DNA of 64,000 nucleotides, taken from positions 186,001 to 250,000 of the forward strand of contig JACGCN010000032.1 in NCBI GenBank assembly GCA_014905825.1, written 5' to 3'. The translations under genes and the position numbers were made by a program. Position 1 is the first letter of the stretch. Each line of letters starts with the position of its first letter. This document shows, one piece after another, positions 23,421 to 35,857 of the stretch. This DNA is from Lyophyllum atratum. Its lineage: Eukaryota > Basidiomycota > Agaricomycetes > Agaricales > Lyophyllaceae. The notes beneath the pieces were generated by a model. It made no database searches, was not told the origin of the DNA, and saw only the letters and a program-made list of their open reading frames with translations.

Positions 23421-26400
23421 ATGTTTAGTAACCCCTTAGCCCTGTTAACCGCTACAAGCAGCATCCTCGCAACGTCAAACTCTACATACTTCCAGCCAAA
23501 CTCCACCGGTATCAAGTTACAGAATGGATTCGAGCGCCTTTACATCCAGGCACGTCCTTGACTATCCCACGGCACAACTTGTCCTAAAAAACACTAACCT
23601 TAGCCCTTCGGTGAACACGGGATTCGTGTTCGGGCTAGTCTCTTGAGGGATCCCACTGGGAACGAGCCGTCTGCATTCATTGACCCGCCGTTGGAAGGTC
23701 CTGGAGGAAATCAGGGCTTAACTCATGATATCACTCTTCCTTTCCAGGGGAGCGCCTCTATTCGAAATGGGAACCTGGTGGCCCGTGTATCCGGCGGAAG
23801 AATCTCATTTCTTCGTGTAGAGAACAATGGATCAACCACTCTGCTTACTTCGGAGTTTTCAGACACGAAGGCGCTACCCTCTAGATACTACGTCCAGGAC
23901 TTTCGCGCTCCTTCATTTTCTGCCCAGTTTGCGTTCAGTTCCGCTTCTGACGAACAGTTTTATGGTGCTGGTCAACAGGCTTGTTGTAACGATCACTCCG
24001 TCAATAAGAAAGGCCAAGTTGTCGATTTGATCAATTATAATTCGCACGTCACTCTCCCCGTCTATATGTCGAACAAGGTCAGTTAGCACCTGTTGTTCAC
24101 AACGAATCACCGATCACCGCAACTACGTTAGGGATATCTTCAATTTTTCAATATGCCTGGCCAAGGAAGCCTAGGTGAGTCATGCCTTGGCTTGCGTCAG
24201 TCACGTATCTTCAATACTCGTTGTTGTAGAATTTAGTTCCCTCAGGACTCGCTTCATCGCAAGTGAAGCGACCGTTGTGGACTACTACATGTGAGACTGA
24301 AGCCATACCGTCCTCCAATCAAACTGACATTCTCTCAGAACGACTTCGGAACCCGGAAATTATGACGCTTTGCAGAAACAGTACACTGGAGTTACAGGCA
24401 AGCCTTTAATTATCGGGTATTTTCAATAAAAACACTTTCGACTAGGCCGTCAGCCGACACCTCCAGACTTTATGCTAGGCTACCAACAATCTAAATTACG
24501 ATATTTCAACCAAACGCAGATACTCGATGTGGCGCAAAGATTTCATGACGAGCAAGTGAATGTTTCTCTAATTGTTGTCGGTAAGTACAAATCATAACTT
24601 AGCAGCTTTCTGTCCTTGACGATTACCATTTCCTACAGACTTTTTTGCCTGGAAGTTTCAAGGGGACTGGTACATGTCAACCTTTCATTCCGTTTCTGTG
24701 TTTTCAACGATCATTCAGGTCGTTCGACCCCCAATTCTTTCCGGATCCGGCCAGTATGGCGGCAGAAGTGAAACGTCTGACTGGCGCCGAAATGATGGTG
24801 TCTTTGTGGCCTAGCGTCCAAGATGCTTCCGTCAATTATCTCACACTACAGAGAAATGGCTTCTTGGCCACTACAAGAGACGGTCCTGGTGTGCAAGACT
24901 CGTTTGAAGGGGTATACACCCGGCTAGGTGGGCGAGCATTCTCTTCTCGCGTTTACCTTTATCTTGATATCAATGCATCACAGTCGATTCGACGAACCCT
25001 GCTGCTCGCGAATTCCTATGTGGGTTATTGAATTGTCGTTGGATTGAACAGACCTAACTCAAACCATGGATAGGGAGACGACTGAACGATAGTTACTTTT
25101 CCAAGGGGATTCATAACTTTTGGATTGATCAAGCTGATGGTTGGTGTATAGTATCAGTAACGCGTCGAAACGAGTTGACATAACTTCCCAATCTAGGTGG
25201 TACCTTGGGAGAACCTTTTGAGAACAGTGAGGGAAAATCAGCTTCATCATATTGCTGCTGAATTGTGCTTAGATGGTCAATCGATCTCGTCGATTCCTTA
25301 CGCTCGATCTTTTGCACAATACTTCATTGGAACTCAAGAAGGGACGGGTAAAATGTACCCGTGGCTGCATCAACAAGCTATAGATGAAGGGCTACACAAC
25401 TTGACGGGCACTACCGCCGCGTCGACCTCTTGTCAATATATGTCATTGACGCGGAGTACCTTCGCGGGAGGCCAGCGCTTCTGCTCATATATGTGGAGCG
25501 GGGATACGGACTCTAGGTTTGATGTCTTATTGCAGCAGATTACAGCTGGGGTTTCTGTGGCGGCTTCTGGTATATCGTCCTGGACTCTTGACATCGGTGG
25601 ATTTTCAGGATTAAACATTGACAGCGCTAGCGTAAGTTTACAGATGTTCATTAACCAACTGTCTATGGCTGATCAGTCACCAGGGACGTGAGCTTTTTGT
25701 CCGTTGGTTTGCAATGGGCGTTTTCCTTCCATATGTATGTTTTACAATTGACTAGCTCCGGCCACCTCTCACTTTTGAATCAGACACGAGTGCATGGGTA
25801 TATACAACCAGGTGTTTGCTAGAATTATGTGTTAACGCGGACTGGCAGTTCTCGAAGCTGCAATCTTCCCAGAGTCACCTCCCCACCGGAAGCGAATCCG
25901 TGCGGAAACGAGGTCAGGACGTTCCTCCTCTCAGATGACCTGATGCTCACGACGATGAAAGCCTTGGTCATACGGAGATGCGAACTTCGTCATTATAAAG
26001 CAGGTACTCTCAGGATCTTCTCCTCTGGCTAATAACTTGCTCATATAACGTTGCACGCAGTACATCAAGCTCCGGTATCAGCTCATTCCTTATGTCAGGA
26101 AACTTTTCGAGTTGTTACAGCAAACGGGGAAGACGATAATGCGGCCGTTATACTATGACTTTTCTCTCTCTGACGCCTTCGTTGTTGAAGGAACTGCGGC
26201 CAATGACCCAGCTATCGTTCATCAATTCATGTTCGGTAAGAATTTAGTTACCGTTTCCGTGGGGGAACGATATCAAATGCTGTCATAGGCCCCCGATTAC
26301 TTGTTGCACCTGTCGGGGAGCCGAATATTACAGCCAAAGAAGTTTATCTTCCTGCTCTTTCGGCGGAGCTCGTGGCGCTGAATTTGTCTTGGACTCACTG

Positions 26401-26576
26401 GTAAGCCTGAATATCAGCTCTGCCGCTAGTGATGATCCCATAACAGTGAGGAATTTAGGTGGTCAGACAAAGCGTTCGGCAGTGGCGGAAATTTTGTAAA
26501 CGTCAGCGCTGGACTCGATGAAATTCCGGTTTTCTATATTGGAAGCAAAGAGGACATATTTAATGGCAATTTGTGA
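23421..26576 (+). CDS. Secreted GH31 family glycosidase (alpha-glucosidase/alpha-xylosidase-like)
   Basis: Retaining glycoside hydrolase of family 31. ATG 23421 begins MFSNPLALLTATSSILATSN, a signal peptide, so it acts outside the cell. About a dozen exons. N-terminal beta domain: GIKLQNGFERLYIQ, LPFQGSASIRNGN, EQFYGAGQQACCNDHSVNKK. Barrel: PPDFMLGYQQSKLRYFNQTQ, SLIVVDFFAWKFQGDW, DGPGVQDSFEGVYTRL. The nucleophile Asp is probably in IHNFWIDQADGG, and the acid/base Asp in YMWSGDTDSRFD. SGISSWTLDIGGFSGLN, TIMRPLYYDFS and PVGEPNITAKEVYLP follow. Stop TGA at 26574-26576 after SKEDIFNGNL. No frame break was found in the exons followed. It is the functional member of a tandem pair. Which alpha-glycoside it cuts cannot be read from the sequence. 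Confidence 0.87.
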
Positions 26577-26902
26577 TAAGGCTCGAAGCCTTCAAGCGAT
26601 GGAGGGCCGATTTACGCATCTTGTACCAGCTGATATTTATATATTGACTTGATTGCTCTCGTCGGAGGTGCGCACAAGAAAGCCTCAGTCCGTCCATTCA
26701 AATGCCACAGCATGGCCCAAGCATTGCACACCTTGCATGAGACATTGTGAGTACAATCGCGGCCGCGGCTGTACAGTATCGATATCTTATCTTATCAGAT
26801 GTATAGGGCCACGTGTATTGATGTTGCAGATCAGGGTATGGCACCATTCCTGAACAGCTTCCTTGTGCCCGTCCACTCCCACCTCCATCTCCTCTACTTC
26901 AT
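26577..26902. other. Spacer, no gene seen
   Basis: Between GH31 and the P-loop/anchor gene. May include the 5' UTR or an upstream exon of the latter. Confidence 0.35.
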
Positions 26903-28426
26903 ATGCAAGGCCGGATGGAGGAAAGTATTAGCACAAGTGTATCGACGATCCGTTCTTGCCACCATCTTCCTGATTCACTACCACTGGCAGCACATCTCAA
27001 TCCAAGTGCAAGTGTCTCAGTGCCATCTTCTCCACGTTCCAGTACCCTACCCTCGCCTCCGGACAGCCCTTCTTCTGATTCGGTATCATCCTTACCCTCG
27101 GTCTCCTCATCCTTCTTCTTCAGCTCAGCAGCCGCGAGCCCACCACATTCACACCCTCCGTCAGAACATCCACATGCGAGAGACTCGACACAGGGACTCG
27201 TAATCCCCTCGCTGACGCTTCCAGCGGCTCTCCGTAGACCGACCCCGTATGGCCAAACTGTTGGTGATCTAAGAATTCTGGTCCTCGGAAGCAAAGGGGC
27301 CGGCAAAAGCTTCCTCTCCGGAATCTTACTTGAGGATAATGAAGATGTCGTTGAAGTGGGCACCTGGGAGGATGCAGATCACGGAAGAATAATCCGTGCT
27401 TCCACAGATTGGATAGAGCACCGAGATGCGCACGGACTTGAAAAGTTCGAGGCTACCCGGAATGTGGAAATTGTTGAATTGTCAGGTTATGAACCTGCGG
27501 TAGATGTGCGTCTCTTTTCATAGTCGTGCGCGTGTCATACTGATATGGCCGAATAACAGCCTGACGAACTGCTCCAAACTCTGCAGTCCATAATCCGAAC
27601 ACCTTTTTATACTGTGTCTGACATCTTGAAACCCACATATAACCCCTCTCCTCTATTAGCAGGTTTTGTTTCGTCATCGTCCACACCAATGTATACTGCG
27701 CTCATATTCTTGCTACCATCACGTAAGTTACGTATACTTTTCATCAACAGAGGCGGCTCACATATTTGCAATTTAGCGCCTACAGTATTGGACAATCTAA
27801 TACTTGATACTCTCGGTCCCGAGATACCCGTCATTGTTCTTCCTCGCATGTCCACCAGCCAGCTGTCACCACACACGAAACTATCATCATTCCGTCCATC
27901 GTCTGCAATAGCTCTACGTACTGGCCTCTTCCATTCTCCGGAAACCATTGCGGTCCTCCGGAGTGAAGCCGCGGATCGTTTTCTCCGATGGCGCGAAGTA
28001 GAGCGAACTTCCGAAGATATTCACACATCGCGAAAGGAAATTTCGCATCATCGGAATCCGGACGGCATGCCTTGGAGCAAGTCGAAATGGGAGGCAGAGT
28101 GGGTGACTAGTCTATCTCAGGACGTCGCAAGGCGCTTGCGAGAAGGAACCGTCACAGAGCGCACCCTGCAGCGCTCGACCCATGACGATCACCTTCGTGT
28201 CGAGGAATCTTCGCATTCTTGCTTGAGCGATTCACATTACGACCCTTTGCACATTCCATCGCTCGTTATGCTCACGGTATCACTTGTCGGGCCGCTACGT
28301 GCTCGCCTCCGGCGATCATTCTCGCTTCTCATTGAAACCATAGGAGATTCAAATGTACGTAGTGCTCTCCTTGGCGGGTTCATCGTGGGGATGGGTTTCG
28401 GGCTTTTCTTCAAGTTCCCTGGCTGA
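26903..28426 (+). CDS. P-loop protein with Ser/Pro-rich N-terminus and C-terminal membrane anchor
   Basis: Three exons with consistent frame: 26903-27505, 27560-27722, 27777-28426. Residues 1 to about 110 are Ser/Pro-rich and probably disordered. A Walker A motif follows in LRILVLGSKGAGKSFLSGIL. The middle reads ATRNVEIVELSGYEPAVD, then TVLDNLILDTLGPEIPVIVL. Near the end, HIPSLVMLTVSLVGPLRARL and ALLGGFIVGMGFGLFFKFPG look like a hydrophobic, possibly tail-anchor segment with three residues after it. It is not a member of the neighbouring GTPase family: no DTPGFDD, no TTKW, different intron positions. I do not recognise the family. An upstream start is possible. Confidence 0.7.
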
Positions 28427-28827
28427 TGGATAATGGGTGGATACGCTCATCTGCCTACGGTTAGTTGCATGTATCTGTCACCTGATACATACATTTTGCT
28501 TGATGTGCTGTGGTTACAGCATGGATCGAGAACTGGGACGGAGTTTCCTGTTATGATATCCGGGATGTCTGTCCTCGTGTCCTGTGGGGAAAGGGCAGGA
28601 GAACATGGTAAGGCCACGCAACATTGTGTTATCGATCGGACACGAGGCTTGCGAACATTAAGCCTCCGGGCGCCCTGAATGTAGACCTCGTTGTTTGCAG
28701 AAGGACTCGGAAACAATAAGCTTATGTGAACATTTCTACGCCGTCAACCTCTCCCTGCCACCTTCGCCTGCGCGACGTCAACGACTAAGCATCTCATAAT
28801 CTCAACAGGCTTCATCCAGATACCGTC
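28427..28827. other. Spacer upstream of GTPase copy 4
   Basis: About 400 bases between two plus-strand genes. No gene recognised; should hold the 3' end of one and promoter of the other. Confidence 0.4.
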
Positions 28828-29975
28828 ATGACCAAAAGTTCGAAGAGAAAACACGCAAATACATGGAAGAAGGAGGAAGTCAAACCAAGTGACAACTTCA
28901 TGAAGGATCCCAAGAAAACCGATCTCGTCGTGCCGTACGTCTTATGTTGTTCCGAAGTATAAATTCCGCTGACAAGCTTTCTAGGATTATGGGTGCAACT
29001 GGAGCCGGCAAAAGCACTGTTAGCATACTCTTCAATACATGTCTACCTACGAGCTCACGTTTAATGATTCACAGTTCATCAACGCACTTGTTGGCCGGAA
29101 TGTTGCAAAGGTCGGCCATGATCTTCAATCCGAGACGGCTCAAGTACAACATTATATCCTTCCTCACCCTCAACATCCCGACCGGCGACTTATTATTGTG
29201 GACACTCCGGGCTTCGACGACACAAATCAAGATGACAGAGAAATTTTGAGGCGGATCGCAGTTTGGCTTGCTCAATCGTAATTACAACCTACTCATTTCT
29301 GTCATGTGAGTTCTTACTTACCAGCGACGTCGTTCTAGCTATGACGCAGACATGACACTTGCTGGGCTCATTTACTTGCACGAAATCACCCAGACTCGTA
29401 TGATGGGGACCGCGCGGAAGAACCTAGACATGTTCAATAAGCTGTGCGGCCCCAACGCAGCCCCGAACATCATTCTTGCGACAACCAAGTGGAGTGAGGT
29501 CAAGGAGGAGGCAGGGTCACGACGTGAGGAGCAGCTGAGGGCAATGCACTGGAAGGATATGATTAGCCATGGATCGAGGATGTCGCGATTCGAAGCCTCG
29601 CAACAATCGGCTGAGAGCATCGTAAGCCTCATTCTTGGACGCGAGCCTGTTGACGTTGCCCAAATCCAACAAGAGTTGGTCGAAATGGACGAATTCCTTT
29701 CGGACACCGAGGCGGGGCGCACCTTACGCTACACCCTGAAGGAGCTGCTCGAGGTCCAAAAGCAGAAGGCTGCGCGACTACGCGAAGAAGGCGGACAAAA
29801 CCTGCAGGAGCAGATTGCTGAAAACGAAGAGAAGATTCACGCGACGCTTAATCAGATTAAATCGCTGAACATACCATTTGGTAAAAGAGTCCTACGGCTC
29901 TTTCGTTTTCGTGTAGGTGCTCGACATCTTATCCACTACCTTTATGCTGATTTTATCCGCATACCGATGAACTAG
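28828..29975 (+). CDS. AIG1/GIMAP-like P-loop GTPase, copy 4
   Basis: Start ATG 28828 gives MTKSSKRKHANTWKKEEVKP, then SDNFMKDPKKTDLVVP. Exon 1 ends at 28934. After the intron: IMGATGAGKST (G1). After the next intron: FINALVGRNVAKVGHDLQSE. G3 is IIVDTPGFDDTNQDDREILR. After a third intron: YDADMTLAGLIYLHEITQTR, NLDMFNKLCGPNA and G4 ILATTKWSEV. The coiled-coil half contains AGRTLRYTLKELLEVQKQKA and ends near FGKRVLRLFRFR. The last 20 codons to 29975 may be intron read-through, because GTAGGT follows RFR. Intron positions match copies 3 and 6 exactly. Confidence 0.85.
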
Positions 29976-30767
29976 TAGCGCGTTAACATTGATATGGGTA
30001 GGGGGGTTCTCTGACATCTTCCCATAGTATCAGGCCTATATCACAGCGTTATATAAATTATTCGATGCCTGTATCAAGTCGATATGTGTCGCTGTCCGTA
30101 AGTTTGAAGTCTTGCCCACGTCATCATCGGTCCATCGGCAATCACCGCAAGCATCCACGCCTCTTCCTCGTTCAACCCCAACATGTGTTCGCGACGAGTT
30201 ATGACCCTCGACGATCAGGTTTTAGGACCTAGCCTTTCCCTTGAGACACCTGCGATTCCCTTGCACAGGCGGGCGCTAACTGCCACACCGCTCCGCTCTA
30301 GCTTCTCAATGGAACTTGGCGCCTAGACTTCACAATCATTTTCCCATGAAACCACTCCGCTCCAAAAGACGGCGAGATGCAGTGTTTCAAGGAGCCGACA
30401 TGCTGAAAATAAAGTGAACACACCACCTCGCACTCTTTTCCGAACCGTAACAAAAGTCTAATTGTTGCTTTTCAATCGTCATTGCGATAATCAGTCATGT
30501 CACTGGTTCCACGTGTTCGCGGCTGGTGATCCTCGACATTGTTTTGTGAAGGATCGTCGTCGCCATCTGCTCCGGGGTATCCTTGACATCACCCCGCGAT
30601 TTGGACGTGCCCTGCTGATTCATTATACTACCACGAGCTTACCATGAGCTGTTCATGAGCTTAGCATCATACCCCTACGCATCCCTCTCCGGCGCCCTAA
30701 TATCGCTATAAGTGGATGCGTACCTCACTGCCTCTCCTACCTTCGCCTCTCCGGTACTAAAGCTAGT
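29976..30767. other. Intergenic, 790 bases, no gene supported
   Basis: No domain or RNA gene recognised. The rightmost part resembles DNA near 10767-10830 in inverse orientation and belongs to the duplicated GTPase block. Confidence 0.45.
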
Positions 30768-31687
30768 ATGTCCTCTAAATTCATTACGAAGGATAGCGGA
30801 GTTGTGATCCTGTACGTTTATTACTAGCCCTCGGAATCGGAACTGTGGATTGGAACTAACCCTCACAACCAGCCTGCTAGGAGACACTGGTGTCGGAAAA
30901 AGCACAGTATGTCTCTCACTTTCTGCCATCGTAACATGAGATTCGAGCTCTATTCTTAGTTCATAAACACCGTTGCTGGACAACCTGTCGCGGAGGTCAG
31001 CCACAGGCTGACTTCGTCCGAGCCAGTCGCAAAGCACTTTATCATTCAGCACCCTCAACGCTCGACGCGCTCCTTTATCCTCGTTGAAGCACCTGGTTTT
31101 GACCATTATTCGGAGTCTGACGATGAAATCTTAAAACGAATCATCGACTGGTTGAAAGCGTCGTGCGTATATCCTTCAAGGAGCGCCCTTATTTTGCCTC
31201 ACTCCACCACAGGTGCCACAAAGATGCCTCATTTGGGGGCATTGTCTACCTGCACGACATCACCAAGCACCGGAACAACCAATCGATGGTGACCGGAACA
31301 TTCACTCTGCTGGGACTTTCTCGCCCTGAGCCAACTGGTCATGTTCTTCTGGCGACGGTGAAATGGAGCAGAGCCCAGCAAGATCCTCAAGCCGAACGTC
31401 GCGAGCAGGAACTGAAGGACGACTGCTGGAGGCTGATTCTGAAAGCAGGTGCCCAGACCTGCCGCTTCATGAACACGAAGGACTCGGCCTGGGGTATCAT
31501 CGACACCTTGCTTCAGGCAGAACCACTCAAACTTCGCATACTTCAGCAAGACTTGGATAGGATTCATCGCGCGTTGCCAAAAAAATCAGCACCCATCCGT
31601 ATCAGGAAAGGCTTCTTCGCATCACTGTTTAGCATGTTTAGATCCAAGGTAGGTCCGCTCCAGACCACCGTGACGACAGCCTATTGA
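30768..31687 (+). CDS. AIG1/GIMAP-like P-loop GTPase, copy 5 (sister of copy 2)
   Basis: Exons 30768-30811, 30873-30906, 30960-31162, 31213-31687. Reads MSSKFITKDSGVVIL, LLGDTGVGKST, FINTVAGQPVAEVSHRL, then the altered G3 LVEAPGFDHYSESDDEILKR. GGIVYLHDITKHRNNQSMV and TVKWSRAQQDP (G4 position) follow, ending FFASLFSMFRSK. The 34-nt P-loop exon is bounded by clean GT/AG sites. It shares with copy 2 the Asp-to-Glu change in G3 and the short C-terminus. Because both copies keep an open frame, the pair is probably functional and under selection; that is inference. Confidence 0.82.
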
Positions 31688-32251
31688 TTTCTCAATTTCC
31701 TCTGTTCCACCGTCATAGTAATATGGCAGTCACATTTATGTAGACGGATAACCAAGGCTTGACCAGATCGGCGTTACGAGCATATCACTGGTCATCGATA
31801 TGTTGAAGTCAGCATGTACTTAATCATTGACGACGAGAATATGTATAGTAGTATTGAGAATGGAGAGTGAGCTCGGAGGGAACTCGTGTAAAAGACTTGA
31901 CGTCATGGGTAAGGACACACTCGTTCGGAGAGGCACGGATCCAAGGGTTGAACGCGATCTCGATCGCAAAGAGCAAGGGGGGACGTATGTCAGCATACAA
32001 TTTGGCAGGATGGGATTGGAACGCCGAGTGCCAGCTAGCGATATGAAACAAGCATGGAAGAAGGTACCTGGAGCACCTTTTTAGGAAACTCGCCGCTTTC
32101 CAATGTTCCTGCACATGCTCGATATGGTCTTGCGTCGTGGATAATCATTGTCAAGCGTCATTACAATTCGAACGGGAATATGTATCAAAAGGCCCTCGTC
32201 ATGAAACCGTGGAATCTACAGCAGATGAACGGTTTACTGGGGATGGAGAAA
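31688..32251. other. Spacer between convergent GTPase genes
   Basis: Non-coding 3' flanks. The left 120 bases match, inverted, the DNA near 9620-9850. Confidence 0.45.
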
Positions 32252-33368
32252 TCAAATCATCGATCTTAGCGTCTTCAGCGTAAAAGTACTAGTATAAATA
32301 CTCACCAAAAGCCCCAAAAATCGCATAACCTTTCGAGTAGGAGGAATGTTCAGTGCCTTGATCTGATTGAGACTCGACCGAATTTCCGCCTCGTTCTCGG
32401 TAATTTTCTTCTGCAGCTCTGGGCTATTCTCATCCTCTCGAAGCTGAGCGCCAACGCGCTTCTGTATCTCAAGCAATTCCTTGAGCGTGTAACGCAGAGT
32501 ACGGCCTGCTTCAGTCTCCGCAAGAATTCTGTCGATGTCACCTAACTCCTGTTGAATTTGGACAGCATCCAGAACATCCTTTGCGAGGATGGTGTTGATG
32601 ACGCGCCGTGCCGAGCGCTGCGTAGCATCGAACCTAGTCATGCTGGATCCAAGGTCAAGCATGTGTTTCCAATAATTGTCCTTCAACTGTTTCTCGCGTC
32701 GCTCCCCTACATCCTTGGTGACATCGCTCCACTTCGTGGTGGTGAGAATGACCTGCTTTGTCGCTTCGGCGCCGCACAGTTTGTTGAACATATCGAGATT
32801 TCTTCGCGCTGTCCCCAGCATCCGAGGCTGAGTGATTTCATGTAGATAAATCACCCCAGCGAGCTTCATGTTGGCGTCGTAACTGAAACACTATCAGTAT
32901 CTGATAAATGGTATTTCGAGATATGGGTAATCACGAGCGAGCTAGCCAGACAGCGATCCGCCTCAGTATCTCCCGGTCGTCGATAGTTGTGTCGTCGAAT
33001 CCGGGAGTGTCGATCACCACAATGCGTCGTTTTGGGAAGTCGGGGTGGAAAAATGTAAAGTGCTGAATATGCACAGTGTGCGATTGTAGATCATGGCCGA
33101 CAGAGGCAACATCTTGGCCCATCAAGATGTTGATAAACTGGACATCACCATTGAGTTAATGGCTGAAAGCTGACGCCTTGACGGACCGTGCTTTTCCCAG
33201 CTCCTGTAGGCCCCATGACTCTAGATGCGAGTCAGTTGGAGCTATCCGCTGATGACCCGATGAAAGAACATACGGGATAACGACGTCCGTCTCCCTAGCA
33301 TCGCTCAGGAAGACATCGTCCGATTTTATCTCCGTCTTCCAAGAATTCTTTTTCGTATTTTTGCCCAT
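32252..33368 (-). CDS. AIG1/GIMAP-like P-loop GTPase, copy 6 (sister of copy 3)
   Basis: Start ATG 33368 gives MGKNTKKNSWKTEIKSDDVF, then LSDARETDVVIP. G1 is VMGPTGAGKST, then a FIN exon (NILMGQDVASVGHDLQSHTV). G3 is RIVVIDTPGFDDTTIDDREI. After the intron: MKLAGVIYLHEITQPRMLGT, LDMFNKLCGAEA, G4 TTTKWSDV. Coiled coil AGRTLRYTLKELLEIQKRVG; end near RKVMRFLGLLVSIY. The last residues may again be intron read-through (GTGAGT follows LLV). Close to copy 3 in sequence and intron layout, both on the minus strand. Confidence 0.85.
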
Positions 33369-34914
33369 CCGTATCAGCGATAGGATTAGAGCGAGGATTA
33401 GTTCTGGGTAGCAGGGAAAAGGTGTTCAAGAGGACTGCTGAACTCTTGGAGCGAACGTTGTCTGGCGCTAACCCATACGATGCCTCGGTTTATGAATGAT
33501 ATCTGAAGAACGCTTTTGGACATCTCAAGCTCGTGCATAACATGAGGAGGATGGCATCGCGTGGCTGTAGTCTTCGGAGCTGCACCAGAGCTTGCAGGTA
33601 TGTGGGCAGGCGAGGCGTGTGGACAAGCTGCGCGAGCTGGCCGCCTTGTGGCCAGAGTCAAGGTATCCGCTTGCTTGTGTGACCAAGCATCGCCGCAGCC
33701 AAAAATCGCACCTTGGAGAGTTCAGTTCTTTCAGAGTCGGCAGGCCCTACATACTTGGAAGGTTCAATGACTGGCGGTATGTCGGTGTCTGAGCAACTTG
33801 GACAATGTACCCCAGACTGTCAGAAACATATATGTACTGTGTCATGGGAGAGCGTGAGATGAGAGGTTGACCGCAGAACTCCATCTGACCGCTTCTGCCC
33901 CAGGTAATGGACGGGTGGGATGTGGCAAACGGTATTTAACAACGAGTAGCTGTGGTGAGTTGATGCTGACCCTATTCGGCGGCCGCGCCCTCAGCTCTGA
34001 CATAAGGAGGTTTCTTGGCTCCTCGAGATTGTGTACAGGACAAACGTTGCTAGAAACAGGCGCCGACGACGGGATCGTCGTTTTGTTGATCGAGCATGGA
34101 CACAGACATAATGTGTACCGGTGTGGAGTTATAGGCGCTCGGCTCCGATGAACAACGTGGAAGCCAGATGAACCCGGAGGAATTGCCCCAGAGCGGACGA
34201 GGGAACAACGTATCATCGACCACATCTTCGAGGATCTACCCGCAAAGAGGGATAGCAAGGGAATGTCTTTCTTCTAGATCTCGGCCTGCTAAGCCGGAGA
34301 CACCAGAACTTACTCCATCCTCGTTTTCTGTGCTTGCTTTCCGCTCTCTCTCGTGCCGAACACAGCTGCTGGGTGTGAAATACTCTTTTCTGTTCCATAA
34401 TCAACTCCTTCGAGAACATCATGCCAAGTCCGAACTCACTGATCAGTTGACGAGAGTCACACGCGGGTCGCTGCAGGCATACAACGTAACATGCCCCTCC
34501 TCACCCTCCAACTCGTTTCTACCACTCTCAAACACGACCGACGCGTCGTGGATAAGATCTAGTTTCGAAGATAATTTAGTTCGTACGGGGGTGAGCTGGC
34601 TCTAGGGCGTGAACGGTGTATTTCGGGCGGCTGGCATTGATTCCAAGATGTGTGAATTGAATTGGAGAGCGTCCAGGGAATGCTAGGGAATGCTTCGCTG
34701 TGATAGTCTGCACCAAGGTCCCATAGACAACTGTAAACAGACCAGATTACGGCCAGTGGCGGTGCAAAATCAGACACGCACCAGCAATGACTTCCAAGTG
34801 TTGCATGCCTGCAGGCCTCCGTGCCCCTTCCTCACCAAATTCTCGTGTTCGGAAAGCTCTGCTTTTGAGCCCTCGGTGGTTCATTAGCTAGCAATATCTT
34901 TCAGCGCGGCATTT
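33369..34914. other. About 1.5 kb without a recognisable gene
   Basis: Overlapping short open frames on both strands (the longest about 145 codons) read as low-information sequence. None shows a known domain, signal peptide or believable splice set. It may contain decayed gene or repeat DNA. Confidence 0.4.
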
Positions 34915-35857
34915 ATGGCTCTAACGACTCCAAAAAGGATTACAAAATCGAACCCGACAACAGCGACTCGCGGAACCCAGCGATCAACGTATAGGGTCCA
35001 GGACGAGGATACGATTGTCCTGTCAGTTCGCAAAATTGCACCGTATGATTCACTACCTCATTTTGTTCTGAGTTTTATAGGATTCTTGGCCAGACTGGAG
35101 CAGGCAAAAGCACCGTACGATCCGCGCTTTTTATTCAGATTTAGGACTCAATTTATATCCTAGTTCATTAATTGGGCTATCGGCCATGACGTTGCGTCTG
35201 TCGGCCATGGTTTGGATTCCCATACGACAGACATCCAACCTTATTTGATGACCTCGGATGGTGACCGTCGCATCGTCCTCGTCGACACTCCTGGGTTCAA
35301 TGATACGTGGATGAATGACCGGGAGATTATGGGTCGCATCGTGGAATGGCTCAAGAACTCGTCAGTAGTCCTGCTTCAGCTTTGCCCTACACTTACACAT
35401 ACCCAGGTGCAAACCAAATATGAAGTTTGCAGGGATCATCTATTTACACGAGATAACCCAAGCTCGGACAACCCCAGAAACCAATTACATGCATCCCGCT
35501 AAACTCTCGAATCCAGAAGCGTCAAGACATGTGATCCTGGTGACCGTGAAATGGGGCGAAGTCAGATCGTCGATAGGACAAGTTCGCGAGGAGCGGCTGA
35601 TGGACTCCTGGCAGAAGATGGCGGGAGGGGGTTCTAAGATCGTTCGCTTTTTGGATTCAACGGAGTCCGCCCATTCCATAATCAATATGATCCAACTCAC
35701 CACGGTGGAGGTCATTCTAAAAGAGTTAGTCCTCAGCTTTGGAAAGCTCCCTTCGAACCTTCCTGACAAGAAGGTCCGTGGTGGAGGATTCGTTTCAAAG
35801 CTTTTTGGCAGGCTTACTTGGGTACGTGGCATCGTGAATATCTTCATCCATGACTGA
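34915..35857 (+). CDS. AIG1/GIMAP-like P-loop GTPase, copy 7
   Basis: Start ATG 34915 gives MALTTPKRITKSNPTTATRG and ends exon 1 at QDEDTIVL. Splicing leads to ILGQTGAGKST (G1), then FINWAIGHDVASVGHGLDSH. G3 is IVLVDTPGFNDTWMNDREIM (FND instead of FDD). After the next intron: MKFAGIIYLHEITQARTTPE; G4 is VTVKWGEV. The C-terminal region is short (KELVLSFGKLPSNL) and ends GFVSKLFGRLTW, a basic/hydrophobic tail, with GTACGT after it as a possible donor. It diverges from the others in the N-terminus and lacks the coiled coil, as copies 2 and 5 do. Confidence 0.78.

Noticed and set aside
33842..34605. Frames up to 145 codons suggesting a gene or retroelement piece
   Set aside because: No protease, reverse transcriptase or other motif; both strands are equally open.
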